From assembly GCF_019745455.1 (NCBI RefSeq), contig NZ_JAIETD010000043.1:1-53407 (forward strand): 53,407 nt of DNA, read 5' to 3'. The stretch comes from Methylobacterium sp. (GTDB taxonomy: Bacteria > Pseudomonadota > Alphaproteobacteria > Rhizobiales > Beijerinckiaceae). Made by a program: the position numbers and the translations under genes. Position 1 is the first letter of the stretch; each line of letters begins with the position of its first letter. Below, piece by piece: positions 10,522-20,152 of the stretch. The notes beneath the pieces were generated by a model that was given only the letters and a program-made list of their open reading frames with translations, was not told the origin of the DNA and did not search any database.

Positions 10522-11535
10522 TCAGGCGACCGCCAATTCCTCGTTGGAAGACAAGGCGTCCTCGGCCTGCGCCGCGAGCCAAAGGGTTACGGTGAGCTGG
10601 TGTTCGGTCTCGCCATCCGGCGTGAGGTCGCGGGTGGTCACCGCCGGCAGACCGGCATCGGCGAGCCAACCGCTGACCTGCTCGGCGGCGAAGCCAAGGC
10701 GGCGGTGCGCCTGCGCGTCGCGCAGGAATTCAAGGCTGTGAGGTGCGAAATCGACCACCAGGAGCCGGCCGCCCGGCGCGACAAGGCGAGCCGCCTCGCG
10801 CAAGGCGCGGGCCGGGTCGTCAAGGTAATGCAACACCTGATGGACCAGCACGACGTCGAAGCTACCGCGCGCGAAGGGCGGCGCGTGAATGTCGCCCTGG
10901 CGCAGGTCCACCCGCGATAATCCCATCCGCTCCAGATTCGCTCTCGCCACCGACAGCATGGCGTGGCTCGAATCGAGCCCGGTGGCCCGTGCCGCGCGCC
11001 CCGCGAGGAGACCGAGCATCCGTCCGGTGCCGGTGCCGAGATCGATCAGGCTGCGGATCGGCCGCCCGCCCAGGATATCGACGATCGCAGCTTCCACCGT
11101 CGCCTCGGGCACGTGAAGCGAGCGGAGCTGATCCCATTTCGGCGCGAGCCGCGCGAAGAAAGTCTGAGCGGCCTCGGCCCTCTGAATGCGCACCGCCTCC
11201 AGGCGGGCACGGTCCTCCGATAGCGGAGCCCGCGTACCGTCCAGACCGCCGATCAGGGGATCGACCAAGCCGGCGCGCCCCTCCACCAGCCTGAAGAACG
11301 CCCAGGCGCCCTCGCGATGCCGCTCGACCAAGCCCGCCTCCACCAGAAGCTTGAGATGTCGCGAGATGCGCGGCTGCGATTGCCCGAGGATGTCGGTCAG
11401 ATCGGAGACCGACAATTCTCCATCGGCAAGCAGCGCGAGGATGCGCAGGCGCGTCTCCTCGGCAGCCGCACGGAGCAAACCGAGGGCGTCCGAGAAGGCG
11501 ATCGGCTCCGGGGATCGAGGGGTCTGTTTAGACAT
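10522..11535 (-). CDS. sahR: ArsR-family regulator fused to a SAM-dependent methyltransferase domain (SahR type)
   Basis: A 337-residue two-domain protein. The first 90 residues are an ArsR winged helix (LADGELSVSDLTDILGQSQP, recognition helix SQPRISRHLKLL). The rest is a class I methyltransferase fold with the SAM loop DLGTGTGRMLGL and a DFAPH-type strand end. This architecture, placed ahead of metF-metH, matches the proteobacterial SahR regulators that sense S-adenosylhomocysteine; here the methyltransferase fold would act as a sensor. I start at MSKQTP because the longer frame (to 11736) runs into the preceding gene and reads as non-protein. No Shine-Dalgarno is visible, and the start codon lies inside a perfect 18-bp palindrome. 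Confidence 0.85.
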   Translation of the reverse strand: MSKQTPRSPEPIAFSDALGLLRAAAEETRLRILALLADGELSVSDLTDILGQSQPRISRHLKLLVEAGLVERHREGAWAFFRLVEGRAGLVDPLIGGLDGTRAPLSEDRARLEAVRIQRAEAAQTFFARLAPKWDQLRSLHVPEATVEAAIVDILGGRPIRSLIDLGTGTGRMLGLLAGRAARATGLDSSHAMLSVARANLERMGLSRVDLRQGDIHAPPFARGSFDVVLVHQVLHYLDDPARALREAARLVAPGGRLLVVDFAPHSLEFLRDAQAHRRLGFAAEQVSGWLADAGLPAVTTRDLTPDGETEHQLTVTLWLAAQAEDALSSNEELAVA

Positions 11536-11550
11536 AAAGATATCTTTATG
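11533..11550. promoter_or_regulatory. Perfect 18-bp palindrome over the sahR start codon, probable SahR operator
   Basis: CATAAAGATATCTTTATG is completely self-complementary. On the minus strand its last three bases are the ATG of sahR. ArsR regulators bind such AT-rich dyads, and the position would allow SahR to block its own transcription start and that of metF-metH. It is much more AT-rich than its surroundings. Function inferred from symmetry and position. Confidence 0.8.
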
Positions 11551-11599
11551 TTCACCAGCGCCCCTTGGCAAGCGAAATCCGGCTGCTCCGCCGCGTGTC

Positions 11600-12877
11600 T
11601 CAACCGGCCGCCTGCCGGCCCTCGATCGCCGCCAGCAGGATGCACAACGCGATGCCCTCGGCGGCTGCGCGTACATCCGATAGGGACGGATAGGTCGGCG
11701 CGAGGCGAAGGGTGCGGTCGTGAGGCTCCTGGCCATAGGGCGAGGTCGCGCCGGCCGGCGTCAGCGCGATACCGGCCTGCTTGGCGAGGGCCACCACCCG
11801 CCGCGCCGTGCCGTCCATCACGTCGACGGTGATGAAGTAGCCGCCCTCCGGCTTCGACCAGCGTGCCGCGCCGGTGCCGGCGAGCCGTGTTTCCAGCGCA
11901 TCGAGTACGGCTGCGAATTTCGGGGCGATCAGGGCGCGCTGCTTTTCCATATGCGCCGCGATCCCAGCCTCGTCCTTCAGGAAGCGGACATGGCGGATCT
12001 GGTTGAGCTTGTCAGGGCCGATGGTGCGAAAGAAGGCGCGATCGAGGTACCACCGGACGTTCTCGGGCGAGCTCGCGAAGAAGGCGAGCCCGGCGCCCGC
12101 CAGTGTCACCTTCGAGGTCGAGGCGAAGACGAAGGCCCGGTCCGGGTGACCGGCCTCTGCACAGAGGTCGAGGATGGCGGGGATCTGGTGCGGGGTGCCG
12201 GTGAGGTGGTGGACCGCGTAGGCGTTGTCCCAGAACAGCCGGAAATCGGGGGCGCCGGTCGTCATCGCGGCAAGGCGCCGGATGGTCTCGTCGGAATAGG
12301 TCTCGCCGCTCGGGTTGGCGTATTTCGGGACGCACCACATCCCCTTCACGGCCGGGTCGGCGACGAGCTCCTCGACGGCGTCCATGTCCGGTCCGGCACC
12401 GGTCATCGGCACGGGCACCATGCGGATCCCGAGCTCCTCGCAGATCGCGAAGTGGCGGTCGTAGCCGGGCACCGGGCAGAGGAAGGTCACGGGCTGCTGT
12501 GCCCAGGGCGCGGGCGAGCCCGGCACGCCCTTGAGGAGGGCCCAGGCGATGCAATCATGCATCAGGGCGAGGCTCGAATTGTCGCCGACCACCACCTGCT
12601 CGGATGGAGCCTGCAGCACCGGGGCGAAGAGGGCGCGGGTCTCGGGCAGACCCTGGAGTCCGCCGTAGTTGCGGGCATCCTCGCCGGCATCGCTGAGGTA
12701 GTCGCCGTTGCCCGGCAGCGTCAGCATCGCGTTGGAGAGGTCGAGTTGCTCGGGCGCCGGCTTGCCGCGCGTCATATCGAGCTTCAGGCCGCGCGCCCGG
12801 AAGGCTTCGTAGGCCGCGAGCGTCCGCTCATGCAGGGCAGCGACATCGGTGGGCGAGAGGGTGATCAACAGGGTCAT
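11600..12877 (-). CDS. Aspartate aminotransferase-like PLP enzyme (class I, type Ic)
   Basis: A 425-residue fold-type I PLP enzyme. Features: DMTRGKPAPEQLDLS near residue 35, NYGGLQGLPETRALF, the cofactor-contacting WDNAYAVHHL, and the Schiff-base lysine in FASTSKVTLAG. This matches the group of stand-alone aspartate/alanine aminotransferases annotated as type Ic. GGAAG lies 6 nt before the start. It lies 64 bp upstream of sahR on the same strand, so it may be cotranscribed, but the sahR palindrome suggests a separate promoter after it. The amino donor and keto acid cannot be told from sequence. Confidence 0.85.
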   Translation of the reverse strand: MTLLITLSPTDVAALHERTLAAYEAFRARGLKLDMTRGKPAPEQLDLSNAMLTLPGNGDYLSDAGEDARNYGGLQGLPETRALFAPVLQAPSEQVVVGDNSSLALMHDCIAWALLKGVPGSPAPWAQQPVTFLCPVPGYDRHFAICEELGIRMVPVPMTGAGPDMDAVEELVADPAVKGMWCVPKYANPSGETYSDETIRRLAAMTTGAPDFRLFWDNAYAVHHLTGTPHQIPAILDLCAEAGHPDRAFVFASTSKVTLAGAGLAFFASSPENVRWYLDRAFFRTIGPDKLNQIRHVRFLKDEAGIAAHMEKQRALIAPKFAAVLDALETRLAGTGAARWSKPEGGYFITVDVMDGTARRVVALAKQAGIALTPAGATSPYGQEPHDRTLRLAPTYPSLSDVRAAAEGIALCILLAAIEGRQAAG

Positions 12878-12984
12878 GGCGGGCTTCCGATCCGGCGAGC
12901 CAGTGTCCTTAGCGGCTATTCGGTCTCGCGCGGAGCCCCATAGTCACGCATCTACGAGGCCGGCCGTCCCACTTCCCGTCCTCG

Positions 12985-13100
12985 CCCTCATCCTGAGGCG
13001 CCGGAGCGGAGCGAAGGCCTCGAAGGAGGGCTCCAGTAATCGTCCCCCTCGCTGGAGGTCTCCTTCGAGGCCCGCTAACGCGGGCGCCTCAGGTTGAGGG
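12985..13100. repeat. Palindromic element, copy 2 (intergenic)
   Basis: A 116-bp palindrome close to the family consensus: outer arms CCCTCATCCTGAGGCGCC / GGCGCCTCAGGTTGAGGG, inner arms CCTCGAAGGAGGGCTCCAG / CTGGAGGTCTCCTTCGAGG, 15-nt centre, and a right-side hairpin GCCCGCTAACGCGGGC. It lies between the ROK kinase gene and the aminotransferase gene. It is the best reference for comparison with the coding copies. Confidence 0.92.
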
Positions 13101-13144
13101 CGGGAGTTGGATCAATGGGCGCTTCGGTTGGCCGGCGAACAGGG

Positions 13145-14077
13145 TTACCCGACGGCGCCCATTCTTGATTGTCCCCACAGCCAAGCCGCTCCGCGCACGC
13201 CGGAGGCGTCGCCGTGGCGGCTGGCGAGGATCGGGGTGTCGAAGCGGTCCGAGAAGACGAAGGGTGCCATTGCCTCGGCGAGGCCGTCGACGATCTCCGG
13301 CACGCGCGACAGGCCGCCACCGATGACGATCGTGTCCGGGTCGATGACATTGACGACATGGGCGATGCTGCGGGCAAGGCGGTCGCGATGGCGCGCGAGA
13401 GTGGCCTGCGCCGCGACATCGCCCGCGCGCATCGCGGCGATCACCTCCTCGCCCCTCATCGCCCGCCCGGTGCAGCGGGCATGGTCGGCGGCGAGGCCGG
13501 TGCCGGAGACCCAGGTCTCGATACAGCCGTGGCGGCCGCAATAGCAGGCCGGGCCCGGCCGCTCGTCGTCGCGCGGCCAGGGCAGAGGGTTATGGCCGAA
13601 CTCGCCGGCGATGCGGTGTCGGCCGGACAGGGCGCCGCCGTCGATCGCGATCCCCGAGCCGACGCCGGTGCCGAGGATGATCGCCCAGACCAGGGAGTCT
13701 CCCGCCGCCGCGCCATCCACCGCCTCGGAAACCGCGAGGCAGTTGGCGTCATTCTCCACGCGGATCGGGCGGCCGAGGCTCGCCTCGAGATCGGCCTGGA
13801 ACGGGCGGCGATTGAGCCAGACCGAATTGGCATTCTTGACGAGGCCGGTCGCGGGCGAGATCGCGCCCGGCATCCCTACCCCGACGCTGGCCTCACGCCC
13901 TGCCTCGGCTTCGAGCTGGGCGACCACCTCCGCGACCGCCCGGACGGTGCCTTCGTAATCGTCGCGCGGTGTCGCGATGCGCCGCTCGGCGAGGATCACG
14001 CCGCTCGGATCGAGGGCGATCCCGGCGATCTTGGTGCCGCCGAGGTCGATCCCGATGCGTGGCCGGCCCCGTTCCAT
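13145..14077 (-). CDS. ROK-family sugar kinase
   Basis: A 310-residue ROK kinase, ATP-dependent on a hexose or N-acetylhexosamine. ATP site IGIDLGGTKIAG at the start, catalytic Asp in RVENDANCLAVSE, GTGVGSGIAIDGG, and the zinc-binding ROK signature with CYCGRHGCIETWVSG. The frame stays open into dctA, but the ATG at 14077 starts the ROK fold directly and follows dctA by 14 bp. Sugar specificity is unknown; the downstream position to a dicarboxylate carrier gives no hint of it. Confidence 0.9.
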   Translation of the reverse strand: MERGRPRIGIDLGGTKIAGIALDPSGVILAERRIATPRDDYEGTVRAVAEVVAQLEAEAGREASVGVGMPGAISPATGLVKNANSVWLNRRPFQADLEASLGRPIRVENDANCLAVSEAVDGAAAGDSLVWAIILGTGVGSGIAIDGGALSGRHRIAGEFGHNPLPWPRDDERPGPACYCGRHGCIETWVSGTGLAADHARCTGRAMRGEEVIAAMRAGDVAAQATLARHRDRLARSIAHVVNVIDPDTIVIGGGLSRVPEIVDGLAEAMAPFVFSDRFDTPILASRHGDASGVRGAAWLWGQSRMGAVG

Positions 14078-14091
14078 GTCGTCGGCTCGGC

Positions 14092-15474
14092 TCAGCGAAT
14101 GGTGGTTGGAGCCGGCTCGGCGTCGGGGGAATGGTCCGAGATGTCGGTGCCGATCGAGAACGGATGCGCCATCACCTGGGCGAGCTTCTCGCGGTCCAGC
14201 TCCCCTTCCCAGCGCGAAACCACGACCGTGGCGACGCCGTTGCCGATCAGGTTGGTGAGCGCGCGGCACTCCGACATGAACTTGTCGACCCCGAGCACGA
14301 GCGTCATCGCCGCCACCGGCACGGGGTTGCCGGGAATCGCCGCGAGCGTGGCCGCCAGGGTGATGAAGCCCGCGCCCGTGACGCCCGAGGCGCCCTTCGA
14401 AGTCAGCATGGCGACGAGGAAGATCGTCGCGTACTGCCCTATGGTCAGGTCGGCGCCCACCGCCTGCGCCAGGAACAGGGTAGTGAGCGTCATGTAGATG
14501 TTGGTGCCGTCGAGATTGAACGAGTAACCCGTCGGAATCACCAGCCCGACGACGGAATCCGAGGCGCCGAGCCGCTTCATCTTGGTCATCATGTGCGGCA
14601 GCACCGTCTCTGAGGAGGACGTGCCGAGCACGATCAGGAGCTCGTCCTTGATGTAGGCCAGGAACTTGAAGATCGAGAAGCCGGCGACCGCCGCGATGCC
14701 GCCGAGCACCACGAAGATGAACAGCAGCGAGGTCGTGTAGAAGGTGCCGACCAGCCAGGCGAGGTCGACGACCTTGCCGATGCCGTACAGGCCGACCGTG
14801 AAGGCCATCGCCCCGAAGGCGCCGATGGGCGCGAGCTTCACGATGATGCCGATGATGCGGAAGAAGAGCTGCCCGGCCGCGTCGATGCCGTGGGTGATGC
14901 CCTCGCCCTTCTTGCCCATCCCGGTCAGCACCACGCCGGTCAGGATCGAGATGAGCAGCACCTGCAGCAGGTCGCCGGTGGCGAAGGCGTCGAAGAAGCT
15001 CTTCGGGATGATCCCGAGGATATGGGCCACCGTGGAATCGGAGGCCGCCTTGCTCGCGTAGCCCTCGACCGCCTTGGCGTCGAGCTTGGTCACGTCGGCC
15101 CCGAAGCCGGCACCCGGCTGGACGACCTCGCCGACGATGATCCCGATAAGGAGCGCGATCGAGGAGACGACCTCGAAGTAGATCAACGCTTTGAATCCGA
15201 CGCGGCCGACCTTCTTGAGGTCGCCGATCGAGGCGATGCCGTGGACGATGGTGCAGAAGATGATCGGCGCGATCATCATCTTGATCAGCGCGATGAAGGC
15301 GTCGCCGAGCCATTTCATCGACTTGCCGACTTCGGGATAGAGGTAGCCGAGCAGCACGCCGAGCGCGATGGCGATCAGTACCTGGATGTAAAGGACCCTG
15401 TACCAGGGCTCCTTGACCACCGATGTCGGGGGGATGGCCGCCGGCGCGGCAGCGGGCGTGATCGTCTGGGCCAT
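14092..15474 (-). CDS. dctA: C4-dicarboxylate/H+ (or Na+) symporter DctA
   Basis: A 460-residue DctA of the DAACS family, importing succinate, malate and fumarate across the inner membrane. Eight membrane helices and two re-entrant loops are expected; typical family segments are [49 protein letters not shown] and [23 protein letters not shown] lies before the start. It precedes the ROK kinase by 14 bp on the minus strand, probably as a two-gene unit. No sigma-54 site or dctBD pair was seen next to it. Confidence 0.95.
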   Translation of the reverse strand: MAQTITPAAAPAAIPPTSVVKEPWYRVLYIQVLIAIALGVLLGYLYPEVGKSMKWLGDAFIALIKMMIAPIIFCTIVHGIASIGDLKKVGRVGFKALIYFEVVSSIALLIGIIVGEVVQPGAGFGADVTKLDAKAVEGYASKAASDSTVAHILGIIPKSFFDAFATGDLLQVLLISILTGVVLTGMGKKGEGITHGIDAAGQLFFRIIGIIVKLAPIGAFGAMAFTVGLYGIGKVVDLAWLVGTFYTTSLLFIFVVLGGIAAVAGFSIFKFLAYIKDELLIVLGTSSSETVLPHMMTKMKRLGASDSVVGLVIPTGYSFNLDGTNIYMTLTTLFLAQAVGADLTIGQYATIFLVAMLTSKGASGVTGAGFITLAATLAAIPGNPVPVAAMTLVLGVDKFMSECRALTNLIGNGVATVVVSRWEGELDREKLAQVMAHPFSIGTDISDHSPDAEPAPTTIR

Positions 15475-15649
15475 GTCGCCTCACCTATCCGCGCACAACT
15501 ACAATGGCGCGTCGTTTACGTCGGACCGATGGGTTGCGACGCTAACGGCTCCGGTGATGACCCTCAATCACGATCACGTATTGCTGCTTCGCTTATTCCA
15601 TACGCAGCATGGCCTGCGACATCATTGCCGCATTCGATTGATTGCACAG

Positions 15650-16516
15650 CTACTGCGTGCGACGGGGGCGCACCGTCCAGCGTTCGAACGAGCCGTCCTC
15701 TTCGCGAGCTGGCTCCTGGGGCGGCTGCACCGCAGCGCCGAGGGCCTGTGACAGGCTCTCGAACACATCATCCATGCTCGCGTCCTGATCGCGGTTTGCA
15801 TCAGATGTTTCCGTGTGTGCCGCCTCCGGTGCATCCTGAAGTGACGGCTCGACGAACGGTGCGGTGCTGGCGGTAGTCGTAGCGACCGCGGCCGCTGCCG
15901 GCGGCGTGCTGCCGACGATGCGGCGGAGCGCGTTGACGACGCTCGTATCCTCCGACGCCTTGGGCGCCGCATTGTAGCGGCCGAATCCAAAGCGCGGTTC
16001 GACGAGATCGAGGACCGCCTCGACTGAGGCGTTGCTGAGTCCGATCTCGCCGGGCTGCGGCGCGCCATTGATCCCGATGGCATGGCGCTCGTAGGCGGGA
16101 TCGGCGGTTACCTCGGGTCCGAACCAGACCGGCGGCGTGAAGCCGGCTGCCTCGTCGCCGTTCTCGAAGGCGACGCTGACGAGATCGAGGGGCGCGGGCG
16201 AAGCGTAGCGGTCGACAAGCACTTCGCGACCACCTCCGAGTGCCAAGGCCGTGCGGTCGTACGCGGCCTTGCCCGAACAGACGTCAAGGAGCGCGTCGCC
16301 ATGGGCGCGCGGCACTTCTGTGCGCTCCTCGGACGAAGAACCGTCCTGCCCGGCGGCGACGAGGATGAGGTGACAGTTCTGCCCGTCGACACGGACGAAG
16401 GAGGTCCGACCGCCCTGAGGAGGAAAGTAACCTTCCGTGATGCGCGAACCACCTCTCTCCTTCCGGATCAGGCGAACAAGGGAGGACGCGATCAGGAAAC
16501 GGCGGCTGACGCTCAT
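15650..16516 (-). CDS. Divergent CYTH-like protein with a low-complexity C-terminal tail
   Basis: A 288-residue protein. Residues 1-160 follow the order of a CYTH (triphosphate tunnel) domain: RRFLIASSL at the start, ITEGYFPP, FVRVDGQNCHLILVAAG, EERTEVPRAHGDALLDVC, YDRTALALGGGREVLVDRY, LVSVAFENGDEA, and PPVWFGPEVTADPAYERHAI. The ExExK motif that starts active CYTH enzymes is replaced by SVSRRF, so triphosphatase activity is doubtful. The second half is rich in Ala, Thr and acidic residues and looks disordered. I start at 16516, where GGAGAG precedes; the longer frame adds non-protein-like sequence. The family call is by eye only. Confidence 0.55.
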   Translation of the reverse strand: MSVSRRFLIASSLVRLIRKERGGSRITEGYFPPQGGRTSFVRVDGQNCHLILVAAGQDGSSSEERTEVPRAHGDALLDVCSGKAAYDRTALALGGGREVLVDRYASPAPLDLVSVAFENGDEAAGFTPPVWFGPEVTADPAYERHAIGINGAPQPGEIGLSNASVEAVLDLVEPRFGFGRYNAAPKASEDTSVVNALRRIVGSTPPAAAAVATTTASTAPFVEPSLQDAPEAAHTETSDANRDQDASMDDVFESLSQALGAAVQPPQEPAREEDGSFERWTVRPRRTQ

Positions 16517-16832
16517 ACTCACTCTCCACGACGTCCGGCGACGAAGTCGGGACGCATGCTGCCAAGGACGAAGGTCCATGCAGCCTGACAATCGACCACC
16601 AGAAGGTCTGTAGGGCCGCCGGCCACAGATGTGAAACACACACCCGTCGTCCGTCGGCACGAAGCGGGCGCTTCAGACGATCGGCGCCCCTAACTCCGAA
16701 CATGGCCTAAGGAAAAAGGCGCCGAAATCAAGACAGCCGGGTCCGGCGTATGGAATGAGGCACCGATTCTTCGTTAAGACTCCGCGACCGAGTCGGTTCG
16801 GCACCCTTCCCGAATTGGCGAAACCTCTGCCT
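16517..16832. other. Intergenic region between the CYTH-like gene and msrB
   Basis: About 316 bp without a supported gene. It would hold the promoter of the CYTH-like gene on the minus strand. A small perfect dyad, ACCGAGTCGGT at 16787-16797, lies 36 bp past the msrB stop but has no T-run, so a terminator is not supported. Nothing else stands out. Confidence 0.5.
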
Positions 16833-17258
16833 TCAGGCGTTCGGTTCGAACCGCATCGCGGCGCCGTTCATGCAGTAGCGCAGGCCCGTCGGGGCCGGAC
16901 CGTCGTCGAAGACATGGCCGAGATGCCCCTTGCAGCGGGCGCAATGCACCTCTGTGCGGGTCATCCAATGGCTGCGGTCGACCTGGGTCTCGACGGCCCC
17001 ATCGATGGGATCGAAGAAACTCGGCCAGCCGGTGCCTGATTCGAACTTGGTGCCGGTCTGGAACAGCGGCTGGTCGCATCCGGCGCAATGGAAGGTCCCC
17101 GGCCGCTTCTCGGCATTGAGGCAGCTCGTGCCGGCGCGCTCGGTACCGTGCTCGCGCAGGACACGATACTGCTCGGGTGTCAGGATTTGTCGCCATTCGG
17201 CATCCGTGCGCGCAGCGACGCCGTTATCCTGCCGAGTCCCGTCGACGATGTCGGTCAT
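16833..17258 (-). CDS. msrB: Peptide-methionine (R)-S-oxide reductase MsrB
   Basis: MsrB, 141 residues, reduces the R-sulfoxide of methionine in oxidised proteins. It has the zinc-binding pairs C58/C61 (CAGC) and C106/C109 (CARC), the catalytic cysteine C129 in [11 protein letters not shown], and a probable resolving cysteine C46 (TSCLN). The family more often reads RYCINSAAL, so M130 and G132 are small variations. It stands as a single gene upstream of nothing obviously related. Confidence 0.96.
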   Translation of the reverse strand: MTDIVDGTRQDNGVAARTDAEWRQILTPEQYRVLREHGTERAGTSCLNAEKRPGTFHCAGCDQPLFQTGTKFESGTGWPSFFDPIDGAVETQVDRSHWMTRTEVHCARCKGHLGHVFDDGPAPTGLRYCMNGAAMRFEPNA

Positions 17259-17333
17259 CGCAACCTCCCGTTCGTGATTTCTGACCGTTAGATGGGGTGC
17301 CGTCCGTTGATCCGCGAGTGCAGTCGGTGTCTC

Positions 17334-18491
17334 TCAAGCAGCGGCGCCGAGCGTGTCGGCCATCCGCGCCTCGCGCAGGCCCATGGGCTGCTCCGGCCCG
17401 GTCGTCGTATCCCTGGCGGTCTGGTGCTCCATCTCGGCGTTGATCTCGCCTCCGAGGAGCACGATTGTCGTCGAGATCCAGATCCAGGTCATGAAGCCGA
17501 CGACAGCGCCGAGCGAGCCGTAGGTCTCGTTGTAATTGCCGAAATTGGCCACGTACCAGGAGAACAGAATTGAGGCGACGAGCCAGAGCAGGCCTGCCAC
17601 GACGCTCCCGGTTCCAACCCAGCGCCACCGTGCCCGCTCCCGGCTCGGGCCGTAGCGATAGAGCAGTGCCAGCCCGCCGAGCAGGACCACCAGCAGGGCC
17701 GGCCAGCGCAATTGCGCGATGAGCCAAGCGCCCTGGCCCAGCCCGAGGAAGTTGAGCACCAGTGGCAGCACCACGATGCCGGTAAGCGCCAGGATGATGA
17801 AGACCAGCGCGCCGATCGTGAAGGTCAGCGAGCGCAGGTTTAGCATGACGAAGGACCGCTTCTCCTCCTCCTCGTAAACCACGTTGAGCGCGTCGAAGAT
17901 CGCCTTCACGGCGGCGTTCGCGCTCCACAGGGAGATGACGAGCGAGGTGAAGAAGGTAAAACCGAGCGACTCGTTGCTTCTCTGCGCGATGCGCTTGACC
18001 TGGTCGCCGATGATTTCCACGGCACCTGACGGGAGTACTCCCTGCATCGCCGAGAGATGGCCGTTTATCACCGTTGCGTCGGCGAATAGGCCGTAACAGC
18101 TCACCAGGGCAGCAATCGCCGGCACGAGCGAGAGCAGCGTGAAAAAGGTGACGCCTCCCGCGACCGACAGGACGCGGTCCTTGTTGAACTCGAGATAGAC
18201 CCGATAGGCGATGTCCTTCCATCCGGAGGCCGAGATCTCTCGTGGTGTCCTGGCCGATCGCCCCCGGTCCGGCTCGCTGGCTGCGACGGCCTCGGCCTCG
18301 CTGCCACTGAAGGAGTGGGCGCCTTCGGTCTGGACCGGCTCCGACCTCTCCGAGAGGAGCGAAGAGGAGGTGCCACGTCGTTTTCCCGACGCCGCCACGA
18401 CGATCAGGGCCACTCCCATCAGCCCCGTCCACAGCATTGCGGTTGCGCTGTTCTCTGCGGGCTGAGGCGTCGGCTTTTGCGGCGATGGCAT
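17334..18491 (-). CDS. YihY/BrkB-family inner membrane protein
   Basis: A 385-residue membrane protein. A first hydrophobic segment (residues 18-35) is followed by about 55 polar residues and then the YihY core with six membrane helices: GGVTFFTLLSLVPAIAALVS, LVISLWSANAAVKAIFDALN, VYEEEEKRSFV, and ETYGSLGAVVGFMTWIWIST. The family's function is not established; members were once mislabelled ribonuclease BN. The N-terminal extra helix and acidic-basic linker are an addition to the minimal family length of about 290. Confidence 0.85.
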   Translation of the reverse strand: MPSPQKPTPQPAENSATAMLWTGLMGVALIVVAASGKRRGTSSSLLSERSEPVQTEGAHSFSGSEAEAVAASEPDRGRSARTPREISASGWKDIAYRVYLEFNKDRVLSVAGGVTFFTLLSLVPAIAALVSCYGLFADATVINGHLSAMQGVLPSGAVEIIGDQVKRIAQRSNESLGFTFFTSLVISLWSANAAVKAIFDALNVVYEEEEKRSFVMLNLRSLTFTIGALVFIILALTGIVVLPLVLNFLGLGQGAWLIAQLRWPALLVVLLGGLALLYRYGPSRERARWRWVGTGSVVAGLLWLVASILFSWYVANFGNYNETYGSLGAVVGFMTWIWISTTIVLLGGEINAEMEHQTARDTTTGPEQPMGLREARMADTLGAAA

Positions 18492-18604
18492 TCGTATGGG
18501 ACCGGGATCGGGGCGTAGCGACGGCCGCTACGCGCTCCAAGAACAGCGGTCAGGGTTGGCCCGTTCCGCGGCCATTTATCAAGCGGTATGCGACGGTTGA
18601 ACAC

Positions 18605-20125
18605 TCAGCTGCGATAAAGCTCCGCATGGGTCTCGCGCAAAACGTTCTTCTGGACCTTGCCCATCGCGTTGCGCGGAAGGTCGTCGGCGAACAGGATGCG
18701 TTTCGGGCACTTGAAACGGGCAAGTCGCTCTTCGAGGATCGTGAGCATCTCCTTCTCGCCCGGCGCATCGTGACGGGCGACGACGACCGCCGTGACGCCC
18801 TCGCCGAAATCAGAGTGCGGCAGCCCGATCACCGCCGATTCGATGACGCCGGGAAGCGCGTCGATCTCGTTCTCGACCTCCTTCGGATAGACGTTGTAGC
18901 CGCCGGTGATGATGAGGTCCTTGCCGCGTCCGACGATGTGGACGTAGCCCTGCGGGTCGATCTTGCCGAGGTCGCCGGTGATGAAGAAGCCGTCGGTCTT
19001 GAATTCGGCGGCGGTCTTCTCGGGCATGCGCCAATAGCCCTTGAACACGTTCGGGCCCTTCACCTCGATCATCCCGACCGCGTCCGCCGGCAGGTGGGCG
19101 CCGGTTTCAGGGTCCACGACCCGCACCGAGACGCCGGCCAGGGGCAATCCCACCGTGCCGGCGATGCGGGCGCCGTCATAGGGGTTCGAGGTGTTCATGT
19201 TGGTCTCGGTCATGCCGTAGCGCTCGAGGATGGCATGGCCGGTGCGGGCCTGCCATTCGCGATGCGTCTCTGCGAGCAGCGGTGCCGAGCCGGAGACGAA
19301 CAGGCGGATACGTCGCGTGGCTTCCTGTGTCAGACCCGGCTCCTTGAGGAGGCGGGTGTAGAAGGTCGGCACGCCCATCAACGCGGTGGCGCGAGGCATC
19401 AATCCAAGGATCTCCTTCGGATCGAACCTGGGCAGAAAGATCATCGACGCGCCGCTGGCGAGGATCACGTTCGTCGCCACGAACAGTCCGTGGGTATGGA
19501 ATACCGGCAGCGCGTGGATCAGGACGTCGTCGGCCCTGAAGCGCCAGGTCTCCGCCAACGTCACGGCGTTCGAGGCGAGGTTGGCGTGGGTCAACATCGC
19601 GCCCTTCGAGCGCCCCGTCGTCCCCGAAGTGTAGAGGATGGCAGCGAGGTCGTCGCCGCCACGGGACACGTCGACGAAATTGGTCGGCGCCGCATCCGCG
19701 GCCTCCGCCATGCTGCCACGACCTGAAGCATCAAGGGTGCGGATCTCGGTGATTCCGGCCGCCTTCGAAGCCGACGCCATTGCCTCCTGCTTCGAGGGAT
19801 CGCAGACGAACAGCGAGGGCTGAGCGTCGCTGAGGAAATACTCGATCTCGGTGGCGGTGTAGGCGGTGTTGAGGGGGAGGAAGGCCGCCCCGGCCCGAAC
19901 CGCGCCGAGATACAGGAACACGACCTCAGGGCTCTTCTCGACCTGCACCGCGACGCGGTCACCTGGCTTCACGCCGAGCGCCGCGAGGGCGGCCGCGTAG
20001 GCGCCTGAGCGCGCCACGAGGTCGGCATAGCTGTGACGATGGCCGTCGGCTGTCTCGATGAAGGTCTTGGCCGACGGCTCCGCCGGCATGCGGGCTCGGA
20101 CGAGATCGAAGAGGCTCTGACTCAT
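18605..20125 (-). CDS. matB: Malonyl-CoA synthetase
   Basis: MatB, 506 residues, an acyl-adenylate-forming enzyme making malonyl-CoA from malonate, CoA and ATP. It has the P-loop-like YTSGTTGRSKGAML, A5 motif ERYGMTETNMNTSNP typical of malonyl-CoA synthetases, the hinge GDLGKIDPQGYVHIVGRGKD, and the C-terminal catalytic lysine in NAMGKVQKN. It starts 27 bp after matA on the same strand; together they convert malonate to acetyl-CoA. A malonate carrier (matC) or matR is not adjacent. Confidence 0.92.
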   Translation of the reverse strand: MSQSLFDLVRARMPAEPSAKTFIETADGHRHSYADLVARSGAYAAALAALGVKPGDRVAVQVEKSPEVVFLYLGAVRAGAAFLPLNTAYTATEIEYFLSDAQPSLFVCDPSKQEAMASASKAAGITEIRTLDASGRGSMAEAADAAPTNFVDVSRGGDDLAAILYTSGTTGRSKGAMLTHANLASNAVTLAETWRFRADDVLIHALPVFHTHGLFVATNVILASGASMIFLPRFDPKEILGLMPRATALMGVPTFYTRLLKEPGLTQEATRRIRLFVSGSAPLLAETHREWQARTGHAILERYGMTETNMNTSNPYDGARIAGTVGLPLAGVSVRVVDPETGAHLPADAVGMIEVKGPNVFKGYWRMPEKTAAEFKTDGFFITGDLGKIDPQGYVHIVGRGKDLIITGGYNVYPKEVENEIDALPGVIESAVIGLPHSDFGEGVTAVVVARHDAPGEKEMLTILEERLARFKCPKRILFADDLPRNAMGKVQKNVLRETHAELYRS

Positions 20126-20152
20126 GAAGACCCATAATCCCTGGCGAGGCGC

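Noticed and set aside
13145..15484. A 779-codon minus-strand frame covering the ROK kinase and dctA
   Set aside because: Only the last 310 codons are ROK kinase; the upstream part is out of frame with dctA and reads as low-complexity shadow.
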